From contig CANCXY010000075.1 in NCBI GenBank assembly GCA_947381875.1, positions 1 through 12,956 on the forward strand: 12,956 nt of DNA. The letters run 5' to 3'. This DNA is from an uncultured Clostridia bacterium (GTDB taxonomy: Bacteria > Bacillota > Clostridia > Oscillospirales > Ruminococcaceae). Each line of letters starts with the position of its first letter. Positions within the stretch are counted from its first letter, which is position 1. Below the pieces are notes generated by a model. It searched no databases. It was not told the DNA's origin and worked only from the letters and a program-made list of their open reading frames with translations. Both the position numbers and the translations under genes were made by a program. Positions 7,071 to 12,956 of this stretch are shown piece by piece.

Positions 7071-7117
7071 AATGGAAATTTCCATTGGTAGACGTTTTCT
7101 TCTATTTCACTTATACT
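7071..7117 (+). promoter_or_regulatory. Sigma-A promoter with upstream palindromic operator candidate for the Xre gene
   Basis: TAGACG (7089-7094), 17 bases, then TATACT (7112-7117) form a good housekeeping promoter. Immediately upstream is the perfect 16-base palindrome AATGGAAATTTCCATT (7071-7086), almost touching the -35. This is a likely binding site for a dimeric regulator, possibly the Xre protein encoded downstream. Confidence 0.6.
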
Positions 7118-7148
7118 ATTGATAAAACAAAACATCGGAGGTAAACAC

Positions 7149-7595
7149 ATGAGTTTAGGGAACAACTTATTTCATGCCCGGAAAAAAAGCGGCCTGTCGC
7201 AGGAAGCGGTCGCTGAAAAATTAGGCGTAAGCAGGCAGACAATTTCCAAATGGGAAACGGATGAAACTTTTCCGGATATCTGCCAATCCAAAAAACTTTC
7301 TGTTCTCTATGGTTTGTCCTTAGACGAATTGATCGACTTTGATATGGATGTGAAAAAACTGGAACAAGTTGTAAAAAACACGCCTGAAAAAGTTTCGCAA
7401 AAAGTGGATTGGTCAAAATTATGGGCAGAAAAATATCCCATTTTGACTTCTTATAAACAGGAGATTTCTATTGCCGAATATGCGTTGCCATTGAAAGAGA
7501 TGCTTGAAAAATTAAGCGCCGATTATGGGTATAATGACCTTGACGCCTTTTTGGTATTAAAAGATATTTTAGCCGGGCTTTGGAGTACAAAATAA
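7149..7595 (+). CDS. Xre-family transcriptional regulator with helical C-terminal region
   Basis: DNA-binding regulator of 148 residues. Residues ~3-65 are the helix-turn-helix: NLFHARKKSGLSQEAVAEKL, then GVSRQTISKWETDETFPD, and LSVLYGLSLDELIDFD, the common clostridial pattern in which VSRQTISKWE is the recognition helix. The remaining ~80 residues have no membrane helix and match no domain I know. An ATG 30 bases upstream is in frame, but the start at 7149 is chosen because CGGAGGT lies 8 bases before it. It has its own promoter at 7089-7117. The gene is clearly more AT-rich than the catabolic genes on either side. Confidence 0.88.
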   Translation: MSLGNNLFHARKKSGLSQEAVAEKLGVSRQTISKWETDETFPDICQSKKLSVLYGLSLDELIDFDMDVKKLEQVVKNTPEKVSQKVDWSKLWAEKYPILTSYKQEISIAEYALPLKEMLEKLSADYGYNDLDAFLVLKDILAGLWSTK

Positions 7596-7611
7596 ACCGC
7601 GACATCATTTT

Positions 7612-7670
7612 GGGGAAGCGAAACGGCACGTCGAGCTTCCCCTCATCCCCGGCTAAACGAACCGTCGGTT
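7612..7670. repeat. Two inverted repeats between the Xre genes
   Basis: GGGGAAGC (7612-7619) and GCTTCCCC (7635-7642) form an 8-bp stem with a 15-base loop, and AACCG-T-CGGTT (7660-7670) is an 11-base palindrome 46 bases before the next start codon. There is no T-run, so the first is not a canonical terminator; the second could be an operator for the downstream gene. Confidence 0.4.
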
Positions 7671-7716
7671 GCAAAAACAGGCGACGGGATGTATGATGGG
7701 GGAGGAGGTGAGGCAA

Positions 7717-8310
7717 ATGGACGCAAAAATATTTGGTGCATTTATAGCCGCATGCCGCAAAGAACAAAATATGACACAGGCGGAGCTGGCTGTACAATTA
7801 CATGTCACCGATAAAGCTGTCAGCCGGTGGGAAAGGGGCGTTGGGTTCCCGGATATCAACACCATCGAACCGCTGGCTGCGGCTTTAGGAATCAGCGTTC
7901 TGGAACTTATGAAATCTGAACGGATCACAGAAAATGAAGTGGCAAAAGAAGAAGCCGCGGGATCGATTACCGATGCTTTGAGTATCGCGGCGGAACAGCG
8001 CCGACAGGAACGCAAAAAAGCGTTTTCCCTTTTGGGCGTCACGGCGGGAATCGTGATTTTCGTTTTGTTCCTGGACAGTATGCAATGGCAGATAGACGCC
8101 CCCATTTTCTGGTGTGTCGGCGTCGTCTTCCCTTTGCTTTGCGTGTTTGGGTCCCTTGTATTGCTGATCCACGGAATACGGCAGAAAGCAGCGGGAAAAC
8201 CCTGCGGACAAACTTTTGCATTGGCATTCACCCTGGTTTTGCTTCTCATTATCCTTATGGGCATTTTCTTTTTAGCGGGCGCTTTGGGAACAGGCCCTGT
8301 CCCCAACTGA
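7717..8310 (+). CDS. Xre-family regulator with three C-terminal transmembrane helices
   Basis: A 197-residue membrane-tethered helix-turn-helix protein. Residues ~6-66 are the Xre domain (FIAACRKEQNMTQAELA, then VTDKAVSRWERGVGFPDI). A charged linker (~67-102) leads to three hydrophobic helices at ~103-122, 128-153 and 167-191, ending in a short hydrophilic tail. Such proteins are frequent in Bacillota and are thought to couple a membrane signal to DNA binding; the ligand is unknown. Upstream in-frame ATGs exist at 7669 and nearby, but GGAGGAGG lies 8 bases before the ATG at 7717 and the domain begins there. It follows the first Xre gene in the same direction, 121 bases later. Low GC relative to flanks fits acquisition with its neighbour. 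Confidence 0.88.
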   Translation: MDAKIFGAFIAACRKEQNMTQAELAVQLHVTDKAVSRWERGVGFPDINTIEPLAAALGISVLELMKSERITENEVAKEEAAGSITDALSIAAEQRRQERKKAFSLLGVTAGIVIFVLFLDSMQWQIDAPIFWCVGVVFPLLCVFGSLVLLIHGIRQKAAGKPCGQTFALAFTLVLLLIILMGIFFLAGALGTGPVPN

Positions 8311-8365
8311 TGAACGGCATCTATGCGCCGGTGACAGCCCCCTCCCTCTTTCCTGTCAAACCGTC

Positions 8366-8399
8366 AAAAATGGGCGGCAGCGTTTTGTGCTGCCGCCCA
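8366..8399 (-). terminator. Terminator of the GH88 gene (possibly bidirectional)
   Basis: TGGGCGGCAGC pairs perfectly with GCTGCCGCCCA (11 bp) around a 7-base loop. On the minus strand it is followed by TTTTT and begins 9 bases after the GH88 stop. On the + strand it could also stop transcripts of the membrane Xre gene, although the T-run there is poor. Confidence 0.88.
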
Positions 8400-8407
8400 A
8401 ACCTTGT

Positions 8408-9583
8408 TTACCACTCAAACATTTCTTTGCCTTTCAAGCGCAGAATTGCCTCAATGAAGAAGTAATCGCCGTAGATGATGGGTACTTCTGTGTTTTCGCC
8501 AGTGGGGTCGTGATAGAAGAACGTCCCGCCGGTGAGGATGGAGTCATGATCGGGGTCCCAGTCGGCGAACTTTGCCTCGCACGCGCGCAGGATGCGGCAG
8601 GCGGCTTCGGTATAGAACCGCGCCTCGTTCTCCTCCACATGGCTCGCAATCTCCAGCAGACCGCAGGCGGTACACATGGCGGCGGTGGAATCGTATTTGA
8701 GCGGCTCGGCGGGCTGGCGGTAATCCACCAGCGGCAGCCAGTCGGCAACCGCCATGTTGGCAATGCAATAGTGCGCGCACTGCTTGGCTGTGTTCAGGAA
8801 CGAGACATCGCCTGTGTGGCGGTAGCTCAACGCGAACCCGTACACCGCCCAGGACTGCCCCCGGCTCCACGACGACCCCTGTTTGTAGCCCTGCCCGCCG
8901 GGGTTGTTGAGATATTCGCCGGTATCGGGGTCAAACGCGACAATGTGGTTGCAGCTCCCGTCGGGCCGCACTATGTACTGCTGCGCCGTTTTAGCATGGT
9001 TGATGGCGATCTTTTTGAAGCGCGGGTCGTCCAGCTCCTCCGACGCCCAGTAGAGCAGCGGGATGTTCATCATGCAGTCGATGATCATCCATCCGCGGAT
9101 GTCGCCGCCCATCATTTCCGTCATTTTGTTCTGGCGCGGGCCGTTCCACGCGCGGATGAAATGGCCATCCAGGTTATAGCGAGCCGCCAGCGTGCTGGCC
9201 GCCATCAGGCCGCGGCGTCGGGCCTCCTTATCGCCCGTTTTGCGGTAGTTCGCCACCGAGGAGAGCAGGAACAGGAAGCCCACATCGTGGTCGACTTTTT
9301 CGGGGCTGTCCAGCAGCGCGTCCAGCCGCTCCTCTACGCCCACCGCCGCTTTGCGGTACGCCTCGTCGCCGGTGGCCTCGTACATCTGCCACAGCATCCC
9401 CGGCCAGAAACCGTTTGTCCAGAAGCCCAGCCCCCACGGCGTCCCTTCCAGGTCGTAATATTTGCCCTCCTTGTCGGTGGTATAGGGGATCATGGTGCCG
9501 ATGCGGGCGCACTGGGCCTGCATTTTCTCCAACAGCTTTCCATATACCTCGTCCAGCCATGCCTGATTGCTTTGTTTATCCAT
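8408..9583 (-). CDS. Glycoside hydrolase family 88, unsaturated glucuronyl hydrolase
   Basis: Removes the 4,5-unsaturated uronic acid left at the non-reducing end by polysaccharide lyases, by hydrating the double bond. The 391-residue length is normal for GH88. Family motifs span the helical barrel: WTNGFWPGMLWQMYEATGD (55-73), VDHDVGFLFL (97-106) and GWMIIDCMMNIPLLYWAS (164-181), the last two carrying Asp100 and Asp169, which match the two essential aspartates of the Bacillus enzyme. RGQSWAVYGFALSYRHTGD (241-259) and YGDYFFIEAILRL (371-383) also fit. An upstream ATG in frame is rejected because AAGGAGGA lies 7 bases before the ATG at 9583 and the strong promoter sits inside the longer reading. 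There is no signal peptide, so it is cytoplasmic. It is the natural downstream partner of the heparinase-like lyase, though on the opposite strand with its own promoter. Confidence 0.93.
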   Translation of the reverse strand: MDKQSNQAWLDEVYGKLLEKMQAQCARIGTMIPYTTDKEGKYYDLEGTPWGLGFWTNGFWPGMLWQMYEATGDEAYRKAAVGVEERLDALLDSPEKVDHDVGFLFLLSSVANYRKTGDKEARRRGLMAASTLAARYNLDGHFIRAWNGPRQNKMTEMMGGDIRGWMIIDCMMNIPLLYWASEELDDPRFKKIAINHAKTAQQYIVRPDGSCNHIVAFDPDTGEYLNNPGGQGYKQGSSWSRGQSWAVYGFALSYRHTGDVSFLNTAKQCAHYCIANMAVADWLPLVDYRQPAEPLKYDSTAAMCTACGLLEIASHVEENEARFYTEAACRILRACEAKFADWDPDHDSILTGGTFFYHDPTGENTEVPIIYGDYFFIEAILRLKGKEMFEW

Positions 9584-9628
9584 TCTACGTCCTCCTTCTG
9601 TGGTGAATGAAAACAAAATACTTTCCAC

Positions 9629-9657
9629 ATTATAGCAAAAAATAGAAGTTTTGACAA
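9629..9657 (-). promoter_or_regulatory. Sigma-A promoter of the GH88 gene
   Basis: On the minus strand, TTGTCA (complement of 9652-9657), exactly 17 bases, then TATAAT (complement of 9629-9634). This is close to the housekeeping consensus and places transcription start about 40 bases before the start codon. Confidence 0.88.
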
Positions 9658-9690
9658 TATCCTCTTTCATTTCTTAGGGAAAAAGTAAAC

Positions 9691-9718
9691 AAAAATCCCT
9701 TCGGAACAAGATGGGATT
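9691..9718 (-). terminator. Candidate terminator of the ABC transporter gene
   Basis: Read on the minus strand, AATCCC pairs with GGGATT across a 13-base loop and the 3' arm continues into TTTG. It lies about 100 bases beyond the ABC gene stop, after the three GC-rich hairpins. The stem is short. Confidence 0.4.
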
Positions 9719-9786
9719 CCAAAGGGGCTGCGCCCCTTTGGCGGAGTCCAGAGGCGGCGCCTCTGGCGGGTCCGGGCAGCGCCCGG
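9719..9786. repeat. Three tandem GC-rich hairpins (REP-like intergenic element)
   Basis: Hairpin 1: CCAAAGGGGC and GCCCCTTTGG around TGC (9719-9741). Hairpin 2: the 19-base near-perfect palindrome with arms CCAGAGGCG/CGCCTCTGG (9748-9766). Hairpin 3: CCGGGC and GCCCGG around AGC (9772-9786). They sit back to back in the gap between the ABC transporter 3' end and the GH88 promoter. They code for nothing credible and resemble dispersed GC-rich repeat elements seen in clostridial intergenic regions. Confidence 0.75.
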
Positions 9787-9818
9787 TCGGGTTCGGGCGG
9801 CATCCCGATACAGGCGGT

Positions 9819-11552
9819 TCACTCAAAAAAATCGTTTTCGCGGAACTGGAGGGAGTACAGCTTTTTGTAAACGCCGTTCGCGGCCATCAGCTCGTCGTGG
9901 GTGCCGCGCTCGGAAATGCTGCCGTTGATGACTACCGCGATCTCGTCGGCGTTGCGGATGGTGGAGAGGCGGTGCGCTACTACCAGCGTTGTCCGGCCTT
10001 TGCACAGCTCGTCAAGTGCCTGCTGGATCAGCACTTCCGTGGTGTTGTCCAGCGCGCTGGTGGCTTCGTCCAAAATCAGAATGGCGGGGTTTTTCAGGAA
10101 AACACGGGCGATGCTCAACCGCTGCTTCTGCCCGCCGGACAGCTTCACGCCGCGCTCGCCAATCTCCGTGTCGTAGCCGTGGGGCAGCGTCATGACATAA
10201 TCGTGGATGTTGGCGCGGCGCGCGGCTTCGATCATCTCCGCCTCGGTCGCGTCGGGACGGCCATACAGGATATTTTCACGGATGGTGCCCACAAACAGAA
10301 ATACGTCCTGCTGCACAATGCCAATGCTGCGGCGCACGGAATCCATCGTCAGCTCCCGGATATCCGTGCCGTCAATCAGGATGGAGCCGCCGCCCTCGCC
10401 CAACTTATAGAAATTCGGCAGCAGATGGCAGAGCGTCGTCTTGCCGCCGCCCGACGGGCCGACAAGCGCCAGTTTGCGCCCTTTTTGCAGGTGCAGGTTG
10501 ATGCCGTGCAGCACATCATGGGAAGGTTCATAGGCAAAGCTGACATCCCGGAACTCAATCTCGCCCTGCACGTCTTTCAGCTCCTTTGCGCCCGGCGCGT
10601 CTTCCTCTGGCGGCGCATCCATGATCTCCACAAAGCGCTTGAAACCGCTCACGCCGTTCTGGAACTGCTCCATAAAGGCAATGAGCGTATTGACGGGGTT
10701 GATGAACAGGTTCACCGAAACAATGAACGTGGAGTAATCGCCGAAGGAAATACGCCCCGCGTAGAGGAACAGGCCGCCCGCAATCAGGATAAACACGTTG
10801 AATACGTCCGTTACAAAAGACGTGGAGGAGTGGAACTGCGCCATGGCATGGTAGGCGCTGCGGGACGCCTCCACGAACTGCCTGTCCCCCACGCGGAAAC
10901 GCTCTACCTCGCGCGCGCTGTTGGTGTAGGCTTTCGTCACGCGGATGCCCGTCACGCTGCTCTCTACGGCGGCATTGATGGTCGCGTTGCTCTTGCGCCG
11001 GTCGTCGAACGCGCGGCTCATGGCGCGGCGATAATGCAGCGTCACCGCCACAAGGATGGGTACGCACGCGAAGATAATCAAAGTCAGGATGGCGTCGATC
11101 CGCAATAGATAGATAAACGAAAGGACGATCATTACGGAGCTGATCAGCAGGTTTTCCGGGCCGTGGTGCGCAAGCTCACACACCTCGAACAGGTCGCTTG
11201 TGATACGCGTCATGATGCGGCCCGTCTCGTGGTCGTCGAAAAAGCAGAACGGCTGCTTTTCCAGATGGGCGAACAGGTCCAGGCGCATGCGGGACTGCAT
11301 CTGCACGCCGATCATGTGGCCGTAATACTGCACGAAATAGCGCAGGAACATCCGCACGATATACAGCGCCATCACAATGGCCCCCGCCGTGATGATTGTG
11401 GCGTACTGCTTTTGGGGTATGTAAATATTCAGCATCCTGTTTGTTACAACAGGGTATACCATGCCGATGACGGAAATAAGCAGCGACGCCAGCATGTCCA
11501 GCGCCAGCATCTTTTTGTGCGGGCCGTAGTAGCTGATAAAACGTTTTAACAT
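9819..11552 (-). CDS. ABC transporter, fused permease and ATP-binding protein (exporter type)
   Basis: A 577-residue half-transporter with an N-terminal six-helix membrane domain (~15-305) and a C-terminal ATPase (~330-577). ATPase motifs are all intact: Walker A GPSGGGKTT (365-373), Q-loop near Q414/Q415, signature LSGGQ (471-475), Walker B ILILDEA (491-497) and switch His527 in VVAHRLST. The order and size match MsbA/BmrA-like exporters working as homodimers or as a heterodimer with a second half-transporter; no second half is visible in the window, so a homodimer is more likely. The substrate is unknown (lipid, drug, or peptide). The start has AAGGAGGA 9 bases upstream. A likely promoter is at 11585-11613, directly beyond a 28-base perfect palindrome. 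Confidence 0.94.
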   Translation of the reverse strand: MLKRFISYYGPHKKMLALDMLASLLISVIGMVYPVVTNRMLNIYIPQKQYATIITAGAIVMALYIVRMFLRYFVQYYGHMIGVQMQSRMRLDLFAHLEKQPFCFFDDHETGRIMTRITSDLFEVCELAHHGPENLLISSVMIVLSFIYLLRIDAILTLIIFACVPILVAVTLHYRRAMSRAFDDRRKSNATINAAVESSVTGIRVTKAYTNSAREVERFRVGDRQFVEASRSAYHAMAQFHSSTSFVTDVFNVFILIAGGLFLYAGRISFGDYSTFIVSVNLFINPVNTLIAFMEQFQNGVSGFKRFVEIMDAPPEEDAPGAKELKDVQGEIEFRDVSFAYEPSHDVLHGINLHLQKGRKLALVGPSGGGKTTLCHLLPNFYKLGEGGGSILIDGTDIRELTMDSVRRSIGIVQQDVFLFVGTIRENILYGRPDATEAEMIEAARRANIHDYVMTLPHGYDTEIGERGVKLSGGQKQRLSIARVFLKNPAILILDEATSALDNTTEVLIQQALDELCKGRTTLVVAHRLSTIRNADEIAVVINGSISERGTHDELMAANGVYKKLYSLQFRENDFFE

Positions 11553-11584
11553 GGGGCGGTTCCTCCTTCCAAAGCAGGGTGTTG

Positions 11585-11613
11585 CATATAAAAGATTTCC
11601 TTTTGCCGTTCAA
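11585..11613 (-). promoter_or_regulatory. Candidate sigma-A promoter of the ABC transporter gene
   Basis: On the minus strand, TTGAAC (complement of 11608-11613), 17 bases, TATATG (complement of 11585-11590). Each hexamer matches consensus at four of six positions. It would start transcription roughly 25-30 bases before the start codon. Confidence 0.5.
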
Positions 11614-11615
11614 TT

Positions 11616-11942
11616 TCAATTCAAATTTGGAACGCATGCGTTCCAAATTTCTTTATCCGGGAAATAAAGATAAAATTTTCTGCAATTACGAAGATTCCGT
11701 TCGGAAAAGCCACTGCCAAATTCGAGGGTCAACTCTTGTGCCAGCATGGCAATCAACCCCTTGCCGTATTCAGCCCGTTCCAAACCACACTGCTCCTGCT
11801 CTACAATGCGTTTGCCAATATTCCAATACGTCAGGATCATAGCGGAGCTGGCAGCGTTATAAGCGGAATTCCTTCCCGCATGGATAAACCTTTTAATATC
11901 CGATAGAACAGATCCATAGGCCAAGTTCTCTTTTTCCCTCAT
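11616..11942 (-). pseudogene. Truncated DUF1016 / YhcG-type PDDEXK nuclease, N-terminal domain only
   Basis: The 108-residue product carries the DUF1016 N-terminal domain: residues 27-45 (AYNAASSAMILTYWNIGKR), RAEYGKGLIAMLAQEL (56-71), FGSGFSERNLRNCRKFYLYFP (75-95). Complete members are several times longer and carry a C-terminal PDDEXK nuclease domain, which is absent here: the frame stops 13 residues after YLYFP, and nothing in the 63 bases before the ABC gene resembles the missing part. The truncation point lies in the 28-base palindrome at 11623-11650. The ATG overlaps the stop of the small ORF upstream as ATGA, and the pair has a consensus promoter, so it may still be translated. It could be a decayed defence gene or a stand-alone domain; I favour a remnant. 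Confidence 0.75.
11623..11650. repeat. Perfect 28-base palindrome
   Basis: Fourteen bases on each side of the centre at 11636/11637 are exact inverted copies; the core is GGAACGCATGCGTTCC with AAATTT flanks. It lies 9 bases beyond the -35 of the ABC promoter and inside the 3' end of the DUF1016 fragment. The GAAC-N6-GTTC core resembles a LexA box, but with 6 rather than the Bacillus-type 4 central bases. Confidence 0.9.
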
Positions 11943-12031
11943 CCGCCCACCTCAATTTCCTCAATAATTTTCTTAATCTCCCCCCGCAGCACCTGCTCTC
12001 GTGGGGCGTATCCAATGCGGAGTGTTTTCAT
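11939..12031 (-). CDS. Small ORF (30 aa) upstream of and overlapping the DUF1016 fragment
   Basis: Begins MKTLRIGYAPREQVLRGE and ends in an acidic/lysine helix-like tail (IKKIIEEIEVGG). It starts about 20 bases after a consensus -10 and its TGA overlaps the ATG of the DUF1016 fragment as ATGA, which suggests translational coupling. The ribosome site (GCGGGGA) is weak. It could be a real leader peptide or the surviving N-terminus of a larger deleted gene. I do not recognise a family and assign no function. Confidence 0.45.
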   Translation of the reverse strand: MKTLRIGYAPREQVLRGEIKKIIEEIEVGG

Positions 12032-12053
12032 GTGTTTCCCCGCCGCATCCCCT

Positions 12054-12082
12054 ATTATACCGTTTTGCCGCGCTTTGTGCAA
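12054..12082 (-). promoter_or_regulatory. Sigma-A promoter for the small ORF and DUF1016 fragment
   Basis: On the minus strand, TTGCAC (complement of 12077-12082), 17 bases, TATAAT (complement of 12054-12059). The -10 is perfect and the -35 partial. The start codon of the small ORF is 22 bases beyond the -10. Confidence 0.6.
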
Positions 12083-12138
12083 TGCGGGATGGGCACAGGA
12101 ACAGCCTTTTATGGCAATAAAATGTCCTTTTGTTACAC

Positions 12139-12174
12139 AAAAACCCGCCCCAGAAAGTGGGGGCGGGTTTTTTA
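12139..12174 (-). terminator. Strong (bidirectional) terminator after the wall-binding repeat gene
   Basis: CCCGCCCC (12144-12151) pairs with GGGGCGGG (12160-12167), extended by three A-T pairs, around an 8-base loop, with A/T runs on both sides. On the minus strand it lies 17 bases beyond the stop codon at 12191 and runs into TTTTTGTG, so it ends that gene. The palindromic layout would also work on the + strand. Confidence 0.9.
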
Positions 12175-12190
12175 TGCCGTGGGATGGGTG

Positions 12191-12956
12191 TCAGCCCTGC
12201 TTTTCGCGTTTGTCCAACACCATGCCGTCCGCGTTCGCGTAGTATTCGCGGCCATCTTTGCCGTCGTACCAGCCTTCCCGCGTCACGCGCACGCCGTAGT
12301 CGTCGAAGAAGTACCAACCGGCGGGGATGTTATAGGCGGGGTCGCCCGGATGGTCGGGGTCCTGGCATTCGGGCAGGTACTGTACGCGCCATACAATCAG
12401 GTAATAGTCTCCGCCGCCATTGCCGTCCGGCTGGATATACGTCTGGTAACGCATGCTCCCGTCCGAACCGCGCAGCCAGCCGCGGAACGAAATGCCGTTT
12501 TTATCGTAATAGCTGATGCCGCCGTTTTGCGGCAGGATGCGTTCATAATCCGTCATGGCATAGCAGGTTTTCGGGTCGGTGAGCTTGCGGTCCGGGTTCA
12601 GGTAGTAGCGGTGGCCGTTCATCCATACGTCGCCAGCCGCGCTGATGCGTATCTCGCTGCCATCCGGCGCAAGGGAGGTTTTCTTTACGCCTGTTTGCAG
12701 CGCCCCTTCCCCGTCGAACAGATACAGGTTGCGTCCGTTCTCCTGTGCGGCCAGCCAGTGCCCGCCGGTGAGCGGCGCGCCGCCCTTTTCCTCTACATAT
12801 TTCCACATGGTCTCGCCATCCTCTATCGTGGCCTGCATCTCCTGCCAGTTATCCCAACCGCTGGGGTTTGTTTGATACGGTGGGGGGGGGGGGGTATTGG
12901 GTGGGGGGTTGGCCGGCCGCTGCACCCCCGGGGTGTGGGTGCCCGATGGGGATTCC
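12191..12956 (-). CDS. Cell-wall-binding (choline-binding-like) repeat protein, N-terminus outside window
   Basis: The frame is open to the window edge; the GTG at 12925 is not a convincing start, because ten more codons read through upstream. A proline-rich linker (PANPPPNTPPPPP) precedes ~220 residues built from degenerate Trp/Tyr/Gly repeats: GHRYYLNPDRKL, GISYYDKNGISFRGWLRG, then GWYFFDDYGVRVTREGWYDGKDGREYYANADGMV at the C-terminus. That last unit fits CW_binding_1 repeats, which hold proteins to the wall of Bacillota, so this is probably the anchoring end of a secreted enzyme or surface protein whose catalytic part is outside the window. A 13-G run (12882-12894 on +) lies in the linker and could shift the frame, so the sequence upstream of it is less certain. 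It ends at a strong terminator. Confidence 0.75.
   Translation of the reverse strand, partial: ESPSGTHTPGVQRPANPPPNTPPPPPYQTNPSGWDNWQEMQATIEDGETMWKYVEEKGGAPLTGGHWLAAQENGRNLYLFDGEGALQTGVKKTSLAPDGSEIRISAAGDVWMNGHRYYLNPDRKLTDPKTCYAMTDYERILPQNGGISYYDKNGISFRGWLRGSDGSMRYQTYIQPDGNGGGDYYLIVWRVQYLPECQDPDHPGDPAYNIPAGWYFFDDYGVRVTREGWYDGKDGREYYANADGMVLDKREKQG

Noticed and set aside
8387..9610. 407-aa + strand reading frame
   Set aside because: It is antisense to the well-supported GH88 gene, starts inside the GH88 terminator, and has the composition of a high-GC shadow frame.
9719..9786. CRISPR array
   Set aside because: The three units differ in sequence and are each self-complementary with no regular spacers; they are hairpins rather than direct repeats.
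9711..11108. 465-aa + strand reading frame
   Set aside because: It is antisense to the ABC transporter with all ATPase motifs intact, and begins within the GC-rich hairpins.
11629..11644. LexA (SOS) box
   Set aside because: The GAAC/GTTC half-sites are 6 bases apart rather than the 4 of the Bacillus-type box.

Overview
The window looks like a chromosomal stretch of a fairly GC-rich, low-GC-phylum (Bacillota) gut-type anaerobe, probably a Clostridia/Oscillospiraceae relative. The basis is strong AAGGAGG-type ribosome sites, sigma-A promoters (TTGTCA-N17-TATAAT), a YesN-like AraC response regulator, a choline-binding-like surface repeat protein, and best-recognised homologues of the kind common in such genomes. 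The genus cannot be named from sequence alone.

Layout. 1-1002 (+): 3' part of a YesN/AraC-type response regulator, cut by the window edge. 1178-3305: a more AT-rich restriction-modification cassette made of a beta-class (SPPY) DNA methyltransferase (+), a convergent MjaI-family restriction endonuclease (-), and a 74-aa Xre-type controller (C) protein (-) whose stop overlaps the endonuclease start (ATGA). An imperfect inverted repeat lies over the C promoter. 3523-6998 (+): heparinase II/III-like protein, GNAT acetyltransferase, and a discoidin-like carbohydrate-binding protein. 7149-8310 (+): two Xre regulators, the second with three membrane helices, again AT-richer. 8408-9583 (-): GH88 unsaturated glucuronyl hydrolase with its own strong promoter. 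9819-11552 (-): type IV exporter-fold ABC transporter. 11616-12031 (-): a truncated DUF1016/YhcG-type nuclease fragment behind a 30-codon ORF, both under a consensus promoter. 12191-window end (-): C-terminal part of a wall-binding repeat protein.

How the genes work together. The heparinase-like lyase and the GH88 hydrolase form a lyase-plus-unsaturated-uronyl-hydrolase pair of the kind used on glycosaminoglycans or other uronate polysaccharides. None of the heparinase, GH88 or carbohydrate-binding proteins shows a signal peptide, so the visible chemistry is probably cytoplasmic, on imported oligosaccharides. The YesN-like regulator is a plausible controller, and the restriction-modification cassette sits between it and the catabolic genes.

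The most striking observation is that the MjaI family is associated with the sequence CTAG, and a by-eye scan finds no CTAG anywhere in the 12,956 bases, where roughly 45-50 are expected from base composition. The methyltransferase also carries a C-terminal SNase-like (staphylococcal nuclease fold) domain whose catalytic residues appear lost, which may be an unusual architecture.
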